This document shows, piece after piece, positions 1-10,235 of a DNA stretch of 64,000 nucleotides. The position numbers and the translations under genes are program-made. The first letter of the stretch is position 1; each line of letters opens with the position of its first letter. The notes below the pieces were generated by a model. It was given only the letters and a program-made list of their open reading frames with translations. It was not told where the DNA came from and did not search any database. The stretch is from NCBI GenBank assembly GCA_012184525.1, contig WOFQ01000037.1, positions 186,001-250,000 of the forward strand, written 5' to 3'. The DNA comes from Xenoacremonium recifei (Eukaryota > Ascomycota > Sordariomycetes > Hypocreales > Nectriaceae).

Positions 1-591
1 CATTAAACGGCCAAACTTGTCAAAGTTGAAGTTGCGGAACTGGGCCATCATCTGAGCGAGGTCGGTGAGAGTGTTCAAGCGACACTCCTCAAGTCGCGCA
101 GGATTCCTGCCATAGTCCGTATACCAGGTTTGACCCGCACTTAGCAAAAAGCCAGGAAGATGTTCCCAGCAGATGAACGGAACACCAATCTCATTCTCGG
201 GCGTAACATCAAAACCGTACACCTTTGGGGCTGGGATCGTAGTATGCTGCTCCAGGAACTTCAAGACAGCTACGTGCGACCGCAAAGCATCGCGTGAGTC
301 AGGTGTAAGAGTCCCGTTCCAGCCATATCCTGGTAGATAGATCACGAGCTTGATGGAGTCGTCTAGGTTGACCACGTGAGACAGATGGCGATTCGTCTTC
401 CTCGTTTCAACGACCTCACTGTAGTTGGTGGACTCATGTTTTGCCTCCTGACGGATACGAACCGCTAGCTTGCGAAGGTCACTCGGCTCAATCTCGCAGA
501 GCCTGTCGAATCGAAGTTTCTCCTCGGCGGTGAAGCGAGCTCGTCTGAGGGCTTTCGTATCAGCCCAATCTCGAGCAACGGAGCCAGACAT
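1..591 (-). CDS. APH-like phosphotransferase domain protein, partial (window edge)
   Basis: The reading frame is open for 197 codons from an ATG at 591 to base 1, so the 5' part of the gene is present and the rest lies outside the window. The N-terminus begins MSGSVARDWADTK. An N-lobe-like stretch follows, with a strand giving IKLVIYLPGYGW, then VAVLKFLEQHTTIPAPKVYG and VPFICWEHLPGFLL. This order of a nucleotide-binding strand, a helix ending in TxIPxPxVYG, and a hinge resembles fungal proteins of the aminoglycoside phosphotransferase (APH/choline kinase-like) superfamily. Those have a protein-kinase-like fold and mostly unknown substrates. The catalytic HGD and DxD motifs would lie beyond the edge, so activity cannot be judged. 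No intron is evident in the visible part. Confidence 0.7.
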   Translation of the reverse strand, partial: MSGSVARDWADTKALRRARFTAEEKLRFDRLCEIEPSDLRKLAVRIRQEAKHESTNYSEVVETRKTNRHLSHVVNLDDSIKLVIYLPGYGWNGTLTPDSRDALRSHVAVLKFLEQHTTIPAPKVYGFDVTPENEIGVPFICWEHLPGFLLSAGQTWYTDYGRNPARLEECRLNTLTDLAQMMAQFRNFNFDKFGRLM

Positions 592-1279
592 CTTGGCCTG
601 TAGCTGTTAGCGAACGTTCGCAAAAAACTGCAAGATTTGGTGGCTGCGTGTTTGGTATGTATTCTTATGTCTAAGAGACTGACATGCCGTCAAAACTTGA
701 GGGATACTCTGGCGCTTTATATTAGACAGCTGAAACAGCTGAGAAATACGCACAGTCCTGGCACCAGTTAGAGACTCCCAGGCGCTTAATCACAGGATCA
801 CCAGGAATTGAACAACCGTGACTCCAAGATCGGTGAATTGGAAATCCATGGTTCGGGAAGGCGTGATTAAACCTTATGATTCGGGTGTAAGTGATTCAGA
901 TAAATGCAACTCAAATGTGCGTGATTCAAGTACGGCTCCTAGGTGTGTATGTTGTTCCTAGAACAACTGTCATAGCTGCGCTTGAGAAGGTCTTTTCCAT
1001 TGGTAACCGCCCAATACTATATTCTTAATAAAGGCATGGCTGACATCGGGTCTAAAGCTTAAGGGACGAAGAACAAACGACCCAGAAAGGAGGTAATGCT
1101 TGCATTTGTCTGATCCGGTGTCGTGCTGGGTGACAGTGAGGACTCCAGGCTTGATAGGAGGATGTAGAGCCCCGACAACTATCAAATAGCTACATGATCA
1201 TGATAGAAAAAACGCTGTTATAATCTGCTTCGGTGACTCTACGTTGTCGCTGGGATCGCTATTGAATAGATACGTCGCC
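592..1279. other. Intergenic spacer, no gene recognised
   Basis: About 690 bp between the APH-like gene and the C-terminal reading frame of the methyltransferase. Short open frames here (for example 970-1185 on the minus strand) show no family resemblance, splice support or low-complexity signal. I see no RNA gene or repeat. Confidence 0.5.
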
Positions 1280-1801
1280 TTACACAGAGTTTGATCTATT
1301 TTGTCCCTGAGTTGAGGATGCAGTCTTGCCTTCCGACGGCCCCTTGAAATTCCACTCTCCCTTATAATTCCTTGTTCTCCTGGTCGGATTTCCTCCCTGG
1401 TTTGCCTTTCCGCCCTGGTCTGGATTCTTTCCTTGGTCTGGATTCTTTCCTTGGTCTGGATTCTTTCCTTGGTCTGGATTCTTTCCTCGGTCTGGATTCT
1501 TTCCTTGGTTTGCCTTCTTTTCCAGTTTTTCATCTTCCTGTAGCTTTGTCTCCAGGGCCGTTTTCGCTCTCCTTTTCTTGTATCGTGAAAGCGCGTCGAG
1601 TCGTGTCTTCCGGAGCGGTCTTAATCCTGTTCTCCTGTATTGTGAAAGCGCGTCGAGCTGTGTTTTCCAGATTGGTTCGCTCATGGACACAAGGGTATCT
1701 CCAAAATCGTACACCAACTCCTTTTCCATGCAATCAACCTCTTTGATGGTCTTGTCATACTCCTCATCCGAGCCAAACGTCGCGGCCTTGAACACCCTCT
1801 T
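1280..1801 (-). pseudogene. Disconnected in-frame C-terminal extension of the FtsJ-like gene
   Basis: Directly after the TAG at 1804-1802 the same frame stays open for about 173 codons. It reads KRVFKAATFGSDEEYDK, then a segment with FGDTLVSMSEPIWKTQLDAL, two related TxLDALSxY repeats, and a Lys/Asn/Pro/Asp/Gln-rich hexapeptide repeat. The Lys immediately after the stop, the following KAATFG and the IWxxQ segment look like the C-terminal region of this fungal methyltransferase family, so I infer this was one protein. The stop codon could have come from TGG, which would fit the TpG-to-TpA direction of RIP-type mutation, or from CAG. There is no ATG at its start, so independent translation is unlikely. 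Confidence 0.55.
1417..1506. repeat. 18-bp minisatellite, five copies
   Basis: Five tandem copies of ggtctggattctttcctt, with one C variant in the fourth copy. On the minus strand they encode a Gly-Lys-Asn-Pro-Asp-Gln hexapeptide repeat in the C-terminal extension of the methyltransferase frame. The 18-bp period keeps the frame, so copy number can change without a frameshift. Degenerate flanking units suggest ongoing turnover. Confidence 0.9.
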
Positions 1802-2880
1802 CTATTCGGCAATGAGCCGGATTGCCTCTTGATGATGACTCTGGACATTCGTGGCAACCATGTAGAAGATGCAGACGTTCGAGGAGCTGTTGGGTAAACT
1901 GCAGACCTGCACCGTGGAGAACATTCTGAACCTCCATAACATGTACGCAGACCTATAAGACTCGATCCTGTTCAGGCGCACCACCATAGTACCTCCTGGC
2001 TGTAGATGTTCGAGACCGAGGGCCCATTGCGTTGCCTCCAATTTTCGGATCTCACGGTTGACCTGGCGTTGGTGTACCCGGTCACCCTTGGCGAGTCCCA
2101 ACTTCGGCATTAAATGCCATCTGAGGAGGATGTGGCCGTCGCAAAGCACGAGGGAGAACGTAGCATTCGGACTGAACTCTCTCGGCAGAAATATCTTTGC
2201 CTTCGAGTCATATCCATAGACGTCGTCGTCCTCGACACCCATGTCCGCAGCGAGCAGTGTGATATCCAGGTGCCGTGTGCGTACTTTGTGAAGCTTCCAG
2301 TTACAGTAGTGCCCGCCACGGGAATTTTCCAGGGTGTACGCTACAGCAGTAGCGTTGAGGTTCAGGTTAAGGGCTTTGGAGAGATATCCGCCAGGAGCCA
2401 TGCAGAAGTCGAGGATACGTGCGTTCCCCTGAAGATACTCGCGGATTTTCAAGGCCCCCGTCTGTTCATGGAGCTCAGCAGCCCTCTTGTACATGTATGA
2501 AAAGTACTTAGATACTCTGTAAGGATTTGTCTCATGACTGTTCCCCAAGAGGTACTTGTACGCAGTTTCTTTCCCATCGTGTTCTGGGAGGAGGTACTAT
2601 GGGCCCGTCAGTGACAACAGCGCTGAAGGTTATTCTCTGGTGGTGTACTTGCCTTGGGTATTCTCTTCTCAGACCGCTTCTCAGCTAGCTTTTTGAACGT
2701 CTGGCTTTTTTCCAACACGTATTTTACGATTAGTTTGTCAGTGAACGTCGGCATTTTCCTTCCCAATTTCGAACCCCTCGCTCGATCGCCCTTCAGAGCA
2801 ACGTCATTTTTGTTAACGTTGGGTCGAGATCCAGAAGAATCGATCCCGTCTTCGTTATGAGCTGGAGGAGAGGTCTCCAT
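1802..2880 (-). CDS. FtsJ-like (RrmJ-fold) RNA methyltransferase, interrupted by a stop
   Basis: Two exons: 2880-2653 (76 codons) and 2596-1802, giving 340 residues to a TAG at 1804-1802. The 56-nt intron has a GC donor (AAG|GCAAGT), a CTGAC branch site and a CATAG acceptor, and splicing preserves the frame. The N-terminus is basic and low in complexity. The second exon carries the SAM-binding motif I (ILDFCMAPGGYLSKAL) typical of FtsJ/RrmJ 2'-O-ribose methyltransferases. VLCDGHILLR follows, then the PGGTMVVRL strand. The predicted role is RNA methylation; the RNA target is unknown. After the TAG the same frame continues open to 1280, so the gene probably lost its C-terminal part to a nonsense change (see the next entry). 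It could also be a shorter functional allele. Confidence 0.72.
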
Positions 2881-3761
2881 GGCTGCAAGGTTCTAATATG
2901 GCGTGTTTTCGGACGAATAATGATAGACGGAGGATGCTTGCGGAAGAACAGAGAGAAGAAGAAACACTGCAGATCTCGGAAATCTGCGGAACCAGTCATA
3001 TCAATGATGTTTGAGATGGGGTGGGTTTGAGGAAGGCACTGAGGCTAGATTTGACGAGCGGCAAAGCCTTGCTGGCAAAGGCAATAGAGCCTGACAACAG
3101 AAGGCCATCGCGTCTCATAGTACAGGAAGGTTGGCCCTAATGTTCGGTATCCATGGCAGGCACCATCCATTCAGTGAATGGGAAAGCGGTTCGGTCAGGC
3201 AGCCCAAGCGTCAACACCTCTCGTTCCCTTCCAAGCTACGCGTCGAAGGATACTAAGTGAGTTTGATCAGGCATGTTGTTTTATTCCATTGCTGAAAAAA
3301 AAAGCGAAATCTGTCTCTGATCTGTTAACGAATTATTCCTCTTCAAAACTGGTCTCTATTATGTTACGTAGTCCCCGTGTCAAAGAAGAGGTTGTCAGTG
3401 TTAGAAGTAAAGAGAAACGGGATTCGGACGTCTTAATTGGCTGTTTGACGAGAAGTTAATCCGAGATTCGTCAGCATCGTCCGCCAAGAGCTCCACTCGG
3501 TATTCCCTTCGGATGCCGAACCTGTTTTGATTGGCTGAATGCTAAGCAATTAATCCGAAATCCGAGATTTATCATCAACAAGTACCGAGAAGGTCAAGTT
3601 TGAACTCGGCATTCCATTTGGATGGCGAGCGCAATTTTATTATGAAGCAGTTTCGAGGTCTTGGCGAGGGAAAGTAAATAGTTAAAAAGAGTGAGCTCAT
3701 TCAGAATTTGGGAACCAACTCCTTCATCAGCTTTACTACATCGATCCCACTCATCGTGACA
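2881..3761. other. Intergenic spacer with a decayed tandem duplication
   Basis: About 880 bp between two divergent genes. No convincing coding frame was found. The right part holds the duplication listed separately. The rest shows no structure I can name. Confidence 0.5.
3436..3640. repeat. Degenerate direct tandem duplication, unit about 95-110 bp
   Basis: Two diverged copies share blocks in the same order. These are attggctg at 3436 and 3530, ttaatccgaRat about 20 bases later in each, and actcggYattccMttYggatg at 3495 and 3604. The offset grows from 94 to 109 bp, so the second copy carries an insertion or the first a deletion. The second copy ends about 120 bp upstream of the NmrA-like start codon. 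Confidence 0.7.
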
Positions 3762-4723
3762 ATGTCCCGAGCACTTCTCATTACAGGTGCCACTGGAAAA
3801 CAGGGCGGCAGCGTCGTCAAGGCTCTGCTTGCTCGTAATGCCGATTTCAAGATTCTTGCAGTTACTCGAGATGTTTCGTCCCCTTCTGCGAAACGACTAG
3901 CTGCCCAATCGCCCAAGATCTCTCTTGTCCAAGGCAATCTTGACGACACAGAATCCATCTTCAATAATGCCAACAAGGTTAACTCTTCCCCTATCTGGGG
4001 TGTATTTAGTGTCCAGGTTTGCACTTACTTCTTTGGTGAAATAAATATCTGTTAACAATTTCTTAGCTCCCTGCCATGAACAAGAAGGGCCCGGTAATAG
4101 AAGAAGCTCAAGGCAAGGCGCTGGTCGACTCAGCAATCAAGCATGGAGTTGAGCACTTCGTTTACTCATCTGTTGATCGAAATGGCGCCAAGTCCATCGA
4201 CAACCCAACCAACATTCCCCATTTCAAAAGCAAGCACAACATCGAGCACCACCTCATCGATCAGACGAAAGATAAGCCAATGTCGTGGACTATTCTCAGA
4301 CCTGTCGCTTTCATGGAGAACTTTCAGCCCGGATTTGTCGCTAAGATTTTCACCACTGCCTGGAGGGATGTTGTTAAGTCACGCCCTCTCCAACTTGTCG
4401 CCACTGAGGACATTGGAGCTTTCGCAGCCTTGTCTTTCATGAACCCAGAGAAGTTCAAGGGACAGGCCATATCCTTGGCTGGTGATGAGCTGTCATATAG
4501 TCAGCTTGAGACTCTGTTTCAACAAAAGACGGGAAGCTCACCACCTACTACGTATGGTTTCCTGGCTCGATTGGTACTGTGGCTGTCGGAAGAGATGGGA
4601 ACCATGTTCACGTTCTTCGAGAAGGAGGGATACGGGGCGGATATCAAATCTCTGAAGGAAACTTACCCCGGTTTACAAAATCTGGGCACTTGGCTGGACA
4701 AGAGCTCATATGTTGCCAAATAA
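3762..4723 (+). CDS. NmrA-like NAD(P)-binding family protein
   Basis: Two exons, 3762-4016 and 4067-4723, encode 303 residues, close to the usual size for this family. The 50-nt intron runs from CAG|GTTTGC to TTCTTAG. I chose the ATG at 3762 because the glycine-rich nucleotide-binding motif follows within eight residues (LLITGATGKQGGS, a GxxGxxG Rossmann loop), as is normal. An upstream in-frame ATG at 3708 would add 18 residues. Later hallmarks are GVFSVQ, HFVYSSVDRNG, IPHFKSKHNIE, WTILRPVAFMENF and the DIGAFAALSF strand. NmrA-like proteins are atypical short-chain dehydrogenases that either sense NAD(P) redox state in transcriptional control or reduce small molecules. The SSVD in place of a classical YxxxK site leaves the catalytic role open. 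Confidence 0.85.
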
Positions 4724-5712
4724 GGGTCTCTTAAACCAGGCTGACTGGTTTTACCTGTATTTGTACTTTTGTTATAATTAGGTCCCTTTCCCATAGACAA
4801 GCAGCGCCATATTATAGACTAGACTCATCTAATACTCAAAATCCTTAACCAAAGAGCCAGTCCTATGTGCAAAACTGTATTGCACCTGACTGTAACGATC
4901 GAAGTTTCTGAGAAAGAAGATTGTTTAGTTAGGAGTTCGAATGTGTTATAAAGAATTGTCACACGGGGTCGGTGATCGGGTAAGGAGTCTCTGGTTGTCA
5001 AAGTCCATGCAATTTCAAAAGTTCTCAGACTTCTATTCACGAACCTTGCGATATTGATGATAAAGCTTCATGAGTTCGCTCATCTCGCCGCCGGGGAAGG
5101 AAGAAGGCCGATCTGACACATATTCGACGATGACAAGGCCAGGCAGAATCAAGAATTCGACATCAATAAGTATCAAATTATTAATTCTATCCGAGATGCG
5201 GCACAGGCTGATTCTTCCTTCTACCGCACTTTTTGTTGTTCCTTGTTTTCGCACTCGGTCCCGGGACCCGGCGTCGGTATCGCAGACGGACCGGCCGGGC
5301 CCCACTTTCGGAACTCGTGCTCGGCGTTCGGTGCGATTATATAAACCCTCCGTCAGGATGCCAACCCTGACCATGCACGGATTCAACGCCATGAGCGGCT
5401 AGCAATACAGTGAGATTGAAGGCTTCGCAGTAGGCAATTTCATGGGGAGTTAAGAAATGACTGCATCATCGTTACCGGATTTACTTGGTGTAGAACGTGA
5501 GGGCAAATGGCGTTAAGTCCGCGACTTTTAGCCCAGCTTTGTGGGTCGGGTTAATATCTGTCCGCATAGGCGTAAGACTGTAGCAAGTATATAAGTTGGT
5601 GTAAGTCGTTGAGGGGTAGAAGATAGAATAGATTGTAGATGCAGCTTCAATCTTCAATCCGAACAGCCTCAACAGAAAGCCGCATCACTTACCTTACCCT
5701 ACAATCCCTACA
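4724..5712. other. Intergenic spacer / upstream region of the beta-propeller gene
   Basis: About 990 bp. Overlapping open frames on both strands near 5033-5402 arise in the same GC-rich patch and show no family resemblance. A TATATAAA stretch lies near 5337-5344 but is some 370 bp from the next start codon, so I do not assign it as a promoter. Confidence 0.45.
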
Positions 5713-6621
5713 ATGGCCTCCTCCAAGACCATCTTCCAGCTCCCCGACCAGCCCAGCTGGTTCGAGAACATCTCCATCCGCCCCAACGGCACCGTTCTGG
5801 CTACCCGGCTTGGCATCCCGGAAGTGTGGGCCATTGACCCAAAGACGGACTCCGGCAAGCCCCTGCTCCGGCTCCCCGAATCGGCGCCGCAGACCGGCCT
5901 CACCGGCATCTGCGAGATCTCGCCCGACGTCTTCGCCCTAGGCTCTCTGGTCTTTGACTTCGCCGGGGCGCCCAAGGAGACGCTCTGTGCCGTCTGGAAG
6001 GCCGATCTTACCGGTGCCGAGCCCGTGCTGACCAAGGTCGCCGACACGCCGGACATTGGCATGATCAACGGCATTGCGACTTGGGATGCCAACACCATCT
6101 TGGTGACCGACTGCTTCGTCGGCAAGGTCTACAAGTTGGACATGACCTCAGGTGCCTATGAGGTTGCCCTCGAGGACGAGAGCATGACCCTGCCGCCCAA
6201 CGCCCCGATGCCTTTTGCTATCAACGGCATCAAGGTTCACCGCACCGCCTCACAGACCTATATCTACTACACCACCACCACCCGTGCCAGCCTCTACCGC
6301 CTACCCGTCACAGCAGACATCAAAGCTGCCGGTCCCGTTGAGACTGTCGGTTCGGGTTTCGGCTGTGACGACTTCGCCATAGCTCGCGACGGCACGGTGT
6401 ACCTGTGCACCCATGTTGGCAACACGCTGTTGAAGATCACCGATGGCAGCGAGCCGGTGACGGTTGCAGGCGCCGCCACGGAGATGACGCTTGCTGGCAG
6501 CACGGCTTGTGTCTTTGGCGAGGACGAGAAGGTCTTGTATGTGTCGACAACCGGAGCAGCTTCTATGCCCGTGGATGGCAAGACGGAGGCCGCCAAGGTT
6601 GTCGAGGTTCGCTTGGCTTAA
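5713..6621 (+). CDS. SMP-30/gluconolactonase-like beta-propeller protein
   Basis: A single exon of 302 residues. The frame shows repeated blade-like segments: an N-terminal WFENISIRPNGTVLATRLG, then VWAIDP, the central MINGIATWDANTILVTDCFVGKVYKLD, FAINGIKVH, GCDDFAIARDGTVYLCTH and STACVFGEDEKVLYVSTTG. Asn-Gly and Asp-containing loops at blade junctions are typical of the six-bladed SMP-30/gluconolactonase/calcium-dependent phosphotriesterase fold, which binds a divalent metal and hydrolyses lactones or related esters. There is no signal peptide, so a cytosolic enzyme is likely. The third codon positions are strongly C/G-rich, which suggests good expression. The natural substrate cannot be read from the sequence. 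Fungal relatives often lie near oxidoreductase or metabolite genes, but the neighbours give no specific hint. Confidence 0.82.
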   Translation: MASSKTIFQLPDQPSWFENISIRPNGTVLATRLGIPEVWAIDPKTDSGKPLLRLPESAPQTGLTGICEISPDVFALGSLVFDFAGAPKETLCAVWKADLTGAEPVLTKVADTPDIGMINGIATWDANTILVTDCFVGKVYKLDMTSGAYEVALEDESMTLPPNAPMPFAINGIKVHRTASQTYIYYTTTTRASLYRLPVTADIKAAGPVETVGSGFGCDDFAIARDGTVYLCTHVGNTLLKITDGSEPVTVAGAATEMTLAGSTACVFGEDEKVLYVSTTGAASMPVDGKTEAAKVVEVRLA

Positions 6622-6840
6622 GCAGGATATTTGGGTGCTTTACAGTTACGTAGTGATAGTTTGAGATCTCACTGTTAGCGACGAGAAACAGGACCTGAAT
6701 AAACGAATTTCTTTGTTGATACACTTGTAGACCGTCTGTCTTACCCAGGGAAAGCAAGCCATGTTGGCCGCCCATGAACCGCCGTGCCTTTTATTGGCAT
6801 CCCCAACGCCGAATCCCAAGTCAGATGAAAGAACCAGCAG

Positions 6841-7984
6841 CTACCATCGTCCTCTCCGCCCACGGCCACCGCCAAATCCTCGTCCGCCACCTCCACCACC
6901 TCCTCCGCCGCCGCCGCCCATGTTCTGTTCATACCCCCCAAAGCCTCCTTGGTTGCCAAAGCCGCCGCCAAAGTTCTGACCCTGTCCGCCTTGGCCGCCA
7001 CCGGCATTAGCCTGGCCCTGCATGCTCGCGTACATCTGGTTGAGCTGGTTCATATCCATCGAGGAGGGATCCATGCCGGAGGTCATCATCTGCTGCATCA
7101 TGGCCTGCATTTCAGGAGGGATCCCATCCATACCCGGCATTCCGGGGACAGCACCTGCGCCACCACCAGGCATCCCGACTCCGTTCATCATCATCATGCT
7201 GTTGAATTCCTCCAGCATTTTCTTATTGTTGACAGCGAACGCGTCCGCACCAAACTCGCCGCGCACAGCTTCCTGCTTCGCCGCGTATAGCGCCCATGTA
7301 AACTCGTCAAAGCCATAATTGAAGTAGTCACTGATGTCGGTTCCAGGCTTGCGCCAGGGCTTGTCGTTTTCGGGTAGATCTGGACGCTGGTGAGAAACTG
7401 AGCTTGAAACATCCTGCACACTATTGGACTCACCTTCGTCAATGTTGACTTGTGTAATAGGCTTCCCTGTGGCGGGATGCACGGGATTCGCATTGATATC
7501 GATTGTTGACTTGGACGCTGCCGCCGACGTCTTGTCCGCACTAGGAGCCGCCACGTTCAACGCTGTGGCTGTCCGAGCCTCGTCGTCCTTCTTGACTGGC
7601 GCTGCCTTCACGGTGAGATCGTTTGAGGCAGATCTTTGGGGAATATTTCGAATATCGCTGTATTTTGTTTGTCTGCGCGCAAGAGTCAGTTAGCTGTTGA
7701 CGAATTGCGGGTGCAATCGTAGGGGACGCACGGTGGGGGAGCAGCCTTTGTGCCATCTTTTCGTTCGGTGATAATGTCGATATCCTAGATATAATAGTCA
7801 GTTCGCTGAGGTCTCGTCATGGAGTGAGAATGCGCACTGAATCATCATCGTCTTCGTCCATGGCAGCACCCTCGTCCTCTTCCTCCCCTTCCTCGAGATC
7901 GTCAGTCGGGGCTTTCTTATCGTCCTCCTTGTCCACCTTGGGCTCCTCGGGCACATAGAGGTCGTCGTCTTCGTCGATATCCAT
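6841..7984 (-). CDS. FIP1: Pre-mRNA polyadenylation factor Fip1
   Basis: Three exons (7984-7838, 7784-7732, 7672-6841) encode 343 residues. Both introns have GT..AG ends and CTGAC branch sites, and splicing keeps the frame throughout. The N-terminus is very acidic (MDIDEDDDLYVPEEPK). Residues 171-200 carry the Fip1 signature KPWRKPGTDISDYFNYGFDE followed by FTWALYAAKQ, which is diagnostic. The C-terminal third is Met/Gly-rich with a run of 12 glycines and a final GRGFGGGRGRRGRW, an RGG-like RNA-binding tail. Fip1 links poly(A) polymerase to the cleavage and polyadenylation factor complex in the nucleus. The gene is divergent from NUP49, with 326 bp between start codons. Confidence 0.95.
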
Positions 7985-8310
7985 TTTAGCAAATAGATCT
8001 TAAAGTCTTTTGGGAATTTAAAAGTCGGGACTTTGGTGTAGGTTGCAAGCATGCAAACTACAAAGACCGGGCAAGCTGCCCAGCTCGAGGTCGGGAAGCT
8101 GCATCATTTGCCGATGTTTCTCCGGCGCCTCACCGACCTTCACCGAGCTCACCGTGTCCCGATCAGCGCAAGCGCGGTTCCTTGCATCAGCCTCCAGCAT
8201 TTTCCAAGCTCCCCACCGATGCAGCCTCCCGACGCGGCGCGTGGTCTCTCGTAGAGACAAATCCTTTTTATTTTCCCCTTGCTTACATACACACTGTCCG
8301 ACCCTCATTC
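7985..8310. promoter_or_regulatory. Shared divergent promoter region of FIP1 and NUP49
   Basis: The 326 bp between two divergently oriented start codons must hold both 5' leaders and both promoters. The sequence contains no clear TATA box. Short pyrimidine-rich runs precede the NUP49 ATG. This assignment rests only on gene arrangement. Confidence 0.5.
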
Positions 8311-9821
8311 ATGTCTCTAGCCCGATCTGCGAGTGGCCCGGCTGGTCTTTCCATCAACACCACCGCCGCCAATTCACTGTGAGCTCTACCTGCGATCCGG
8401 AGCTGCGCAGTGTTGTCGCTGCCTTCGCTATAGCTCCGTTCTAAGAACCCAACATTTACTGACTACGGGTCTCACTATACAGCACCGTCCCAGCTGCTCA
8501 ACCCTCTGGAGCAGGCGGACTCTTCGGCTCAGGCTCGACGAACGCGACTTCGACGACGCCCGCCATGGCAACCGGAGGCGGCCTGTTTGGGCAGACGCAG
8601 CAGAAGCCGGCCACTGGGCTATTTGGGCAGTCGTTGAATACGGGCACCACAGCTACCACGGGCACGACGGGCGGTGGTTTGTTTGGCAGCAGTACCCAGC
8701 CAGCCCAGAACCAGGCCACCACCGGCACAGGAGGAGGCCTGTTTGGAAATGCTGCTGCGAACACCGCTGCGAATACCAACCCCCAGCAGCAGCCAGCGTC
8801 AACAGGAGGGCTGTTTGGTTCTACTCTAACACAACCGACTCAACAAAAGACGGGAACCGGCCTCTTTGGCCAATCTCAATCCCAGGGCCTGTTCGGGCAA
8901 TCCACATCACAGCCAGCGCAAACAACACCCCAACAAGGCGGTAACTTGTTCCAACAGGCTGCAGCCAAGACCTCTGCGCCAGCCAGCAATAGTCTCTTGT
9001 AAAACTCCCCTTTCTCTCTGCTTGATACTGAGCTAATATGTGACAGTGGCCAAACCACACAACAACCGGTGCCGGCAGTCCAGATCAACTGGGATAGCAT
9101 CAGCCCGCGAACACGCTTCGACGACCTCGCAAAACCTGTTCAGGATGAGATTGCACTACTCGACAAAGGCATCCAACGAGTCATTAAAATGAAGGACGAG
9201 ATAGGCGAGTTCATGCCGCAGCATGAGCGGGACATCGAGCAACTAGGCCGGGACGTGACGTTTGTCGAGTCCAAGTTCAAGACGGTCCAGCTCGCACTCA
9301 ACAATGACATTCAGACTGTCAAAGTCCTGCAAGACATGACCAAGAAGAACATCGCCGATGCTCAGCTCTCTTTCAAGGCCACCGACAACCTCAAGCTGCC
9401 GACGCACTACCACCAGACCGGCCTCTTCGCCTCTACACCTCCAGCACAGGACTCCGGCAGCGCGGCTGCCGACGCTGCCGCCACTCACGCCAATGCACAG
9501 GACCTTATCACCTACTTCAACCGCGTGTGCGACGACATCGAGCGCTACAAGAAGCGCCTGGACGAGTACCGGAGCGACATCGAGCGCGATATGCCGGGTG
9601 TCGAGAACGGACTGTACGAACAAATCCGCGCCCTGCGAGAGCGAGGCGGCGGTAGCGCCGTAGTCCGAGACCAGCTGGGTGAAGTTCTAGCCGCACTGCG
9701 AGACACGGGCAACGCAATTGTCGCTCAAGCGGGACAGATTGCCGATACCCGGGAACGATTGTCGCGACTACAGGCAGGCATATTGGATGGCAATGTCTAT
9801 TCCTTGGGATTGGCCCCATGA
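8311..9821 (+). CDS. NUP49: GLFG nucleoporin Nup49
   Basis: Three exons (8311-8378, 8483-8998, 9047-9821) encode 452 residues. The splice sites ACT|GTGAGC..ACAG and CTT|GTAAAA..GACAG keep the frame. The first exon supplies MSLARSASGPAGLSINTTAA. Residues about 30-195 contain many GLFG repeats (GGGLFGQT, TGLFGQS, GGLFGST) in a Thr/Gln/Gly-rich spacer, which is the FG-repeat zone. The second half begins VQINWDSISPRTRFDDL and is predicted to be helical and coiled coil (QDEIALLDKGIQRVIKMKDE, YKKRLDEYRSDIERDM). This layout matches the Nup49/Nup58 subunit of the Nsp1-Nup57-Nup49 central channel complex of the nuclear pore. FG repeats bind transport receptors and the coiled coil assembles the trimer. 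Confidence 0.9.
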
Positions 9822-10235
9822 TGTTCGTTAGTGTTTGTGAGGCGTGGAGATGTGTGTTACGGTGCTGCGGAATTTGGGTTAGCAACTGAAAAGGGCCATT
9901 AACGACTGTATGAATATAATATCGACAGGAAAACTCGAGAAGGGATGTGGCCATCGCAAAAGGGAGCGCGAAGTCAGGGGGCTTAGGCCCCTAGTAAAGG
10001 TAGTGGTTAGCAATCTGTGAGGTAGATAGATACCCCAAATCACCGTGTCACGGTCTCAATAAGAACACATGTGTGATGTTGCAAAGTGTCATGAGCAGTA
10101 GCCGATTGTTCCATATCGTAGTCGCATCGCGCCCGAGCTTTGGGCGTGGGTATCAAGCACCTCGTTTCACTTCTAGCCAGTGATCGAGACATCTGTCTAT
10201 ACAAATCCTCCCATGACGTTCCCTTGGCCTTTTTA
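9822..10235. other. Convergent 3' intergenic region
   Basis: About 410 bp between the NUP49 and RPC31 stop codons, expected to contain both 3' untranslated regions. Nothing else is recognised. Confidence 0.5.

Noticed and set aside
5033..5402. Two overlapping frames of 110-119 codons on opposite strands
   Set aside because: Both arise from the same GC-rich patch. Neither has a recognisable motif or splice partner.
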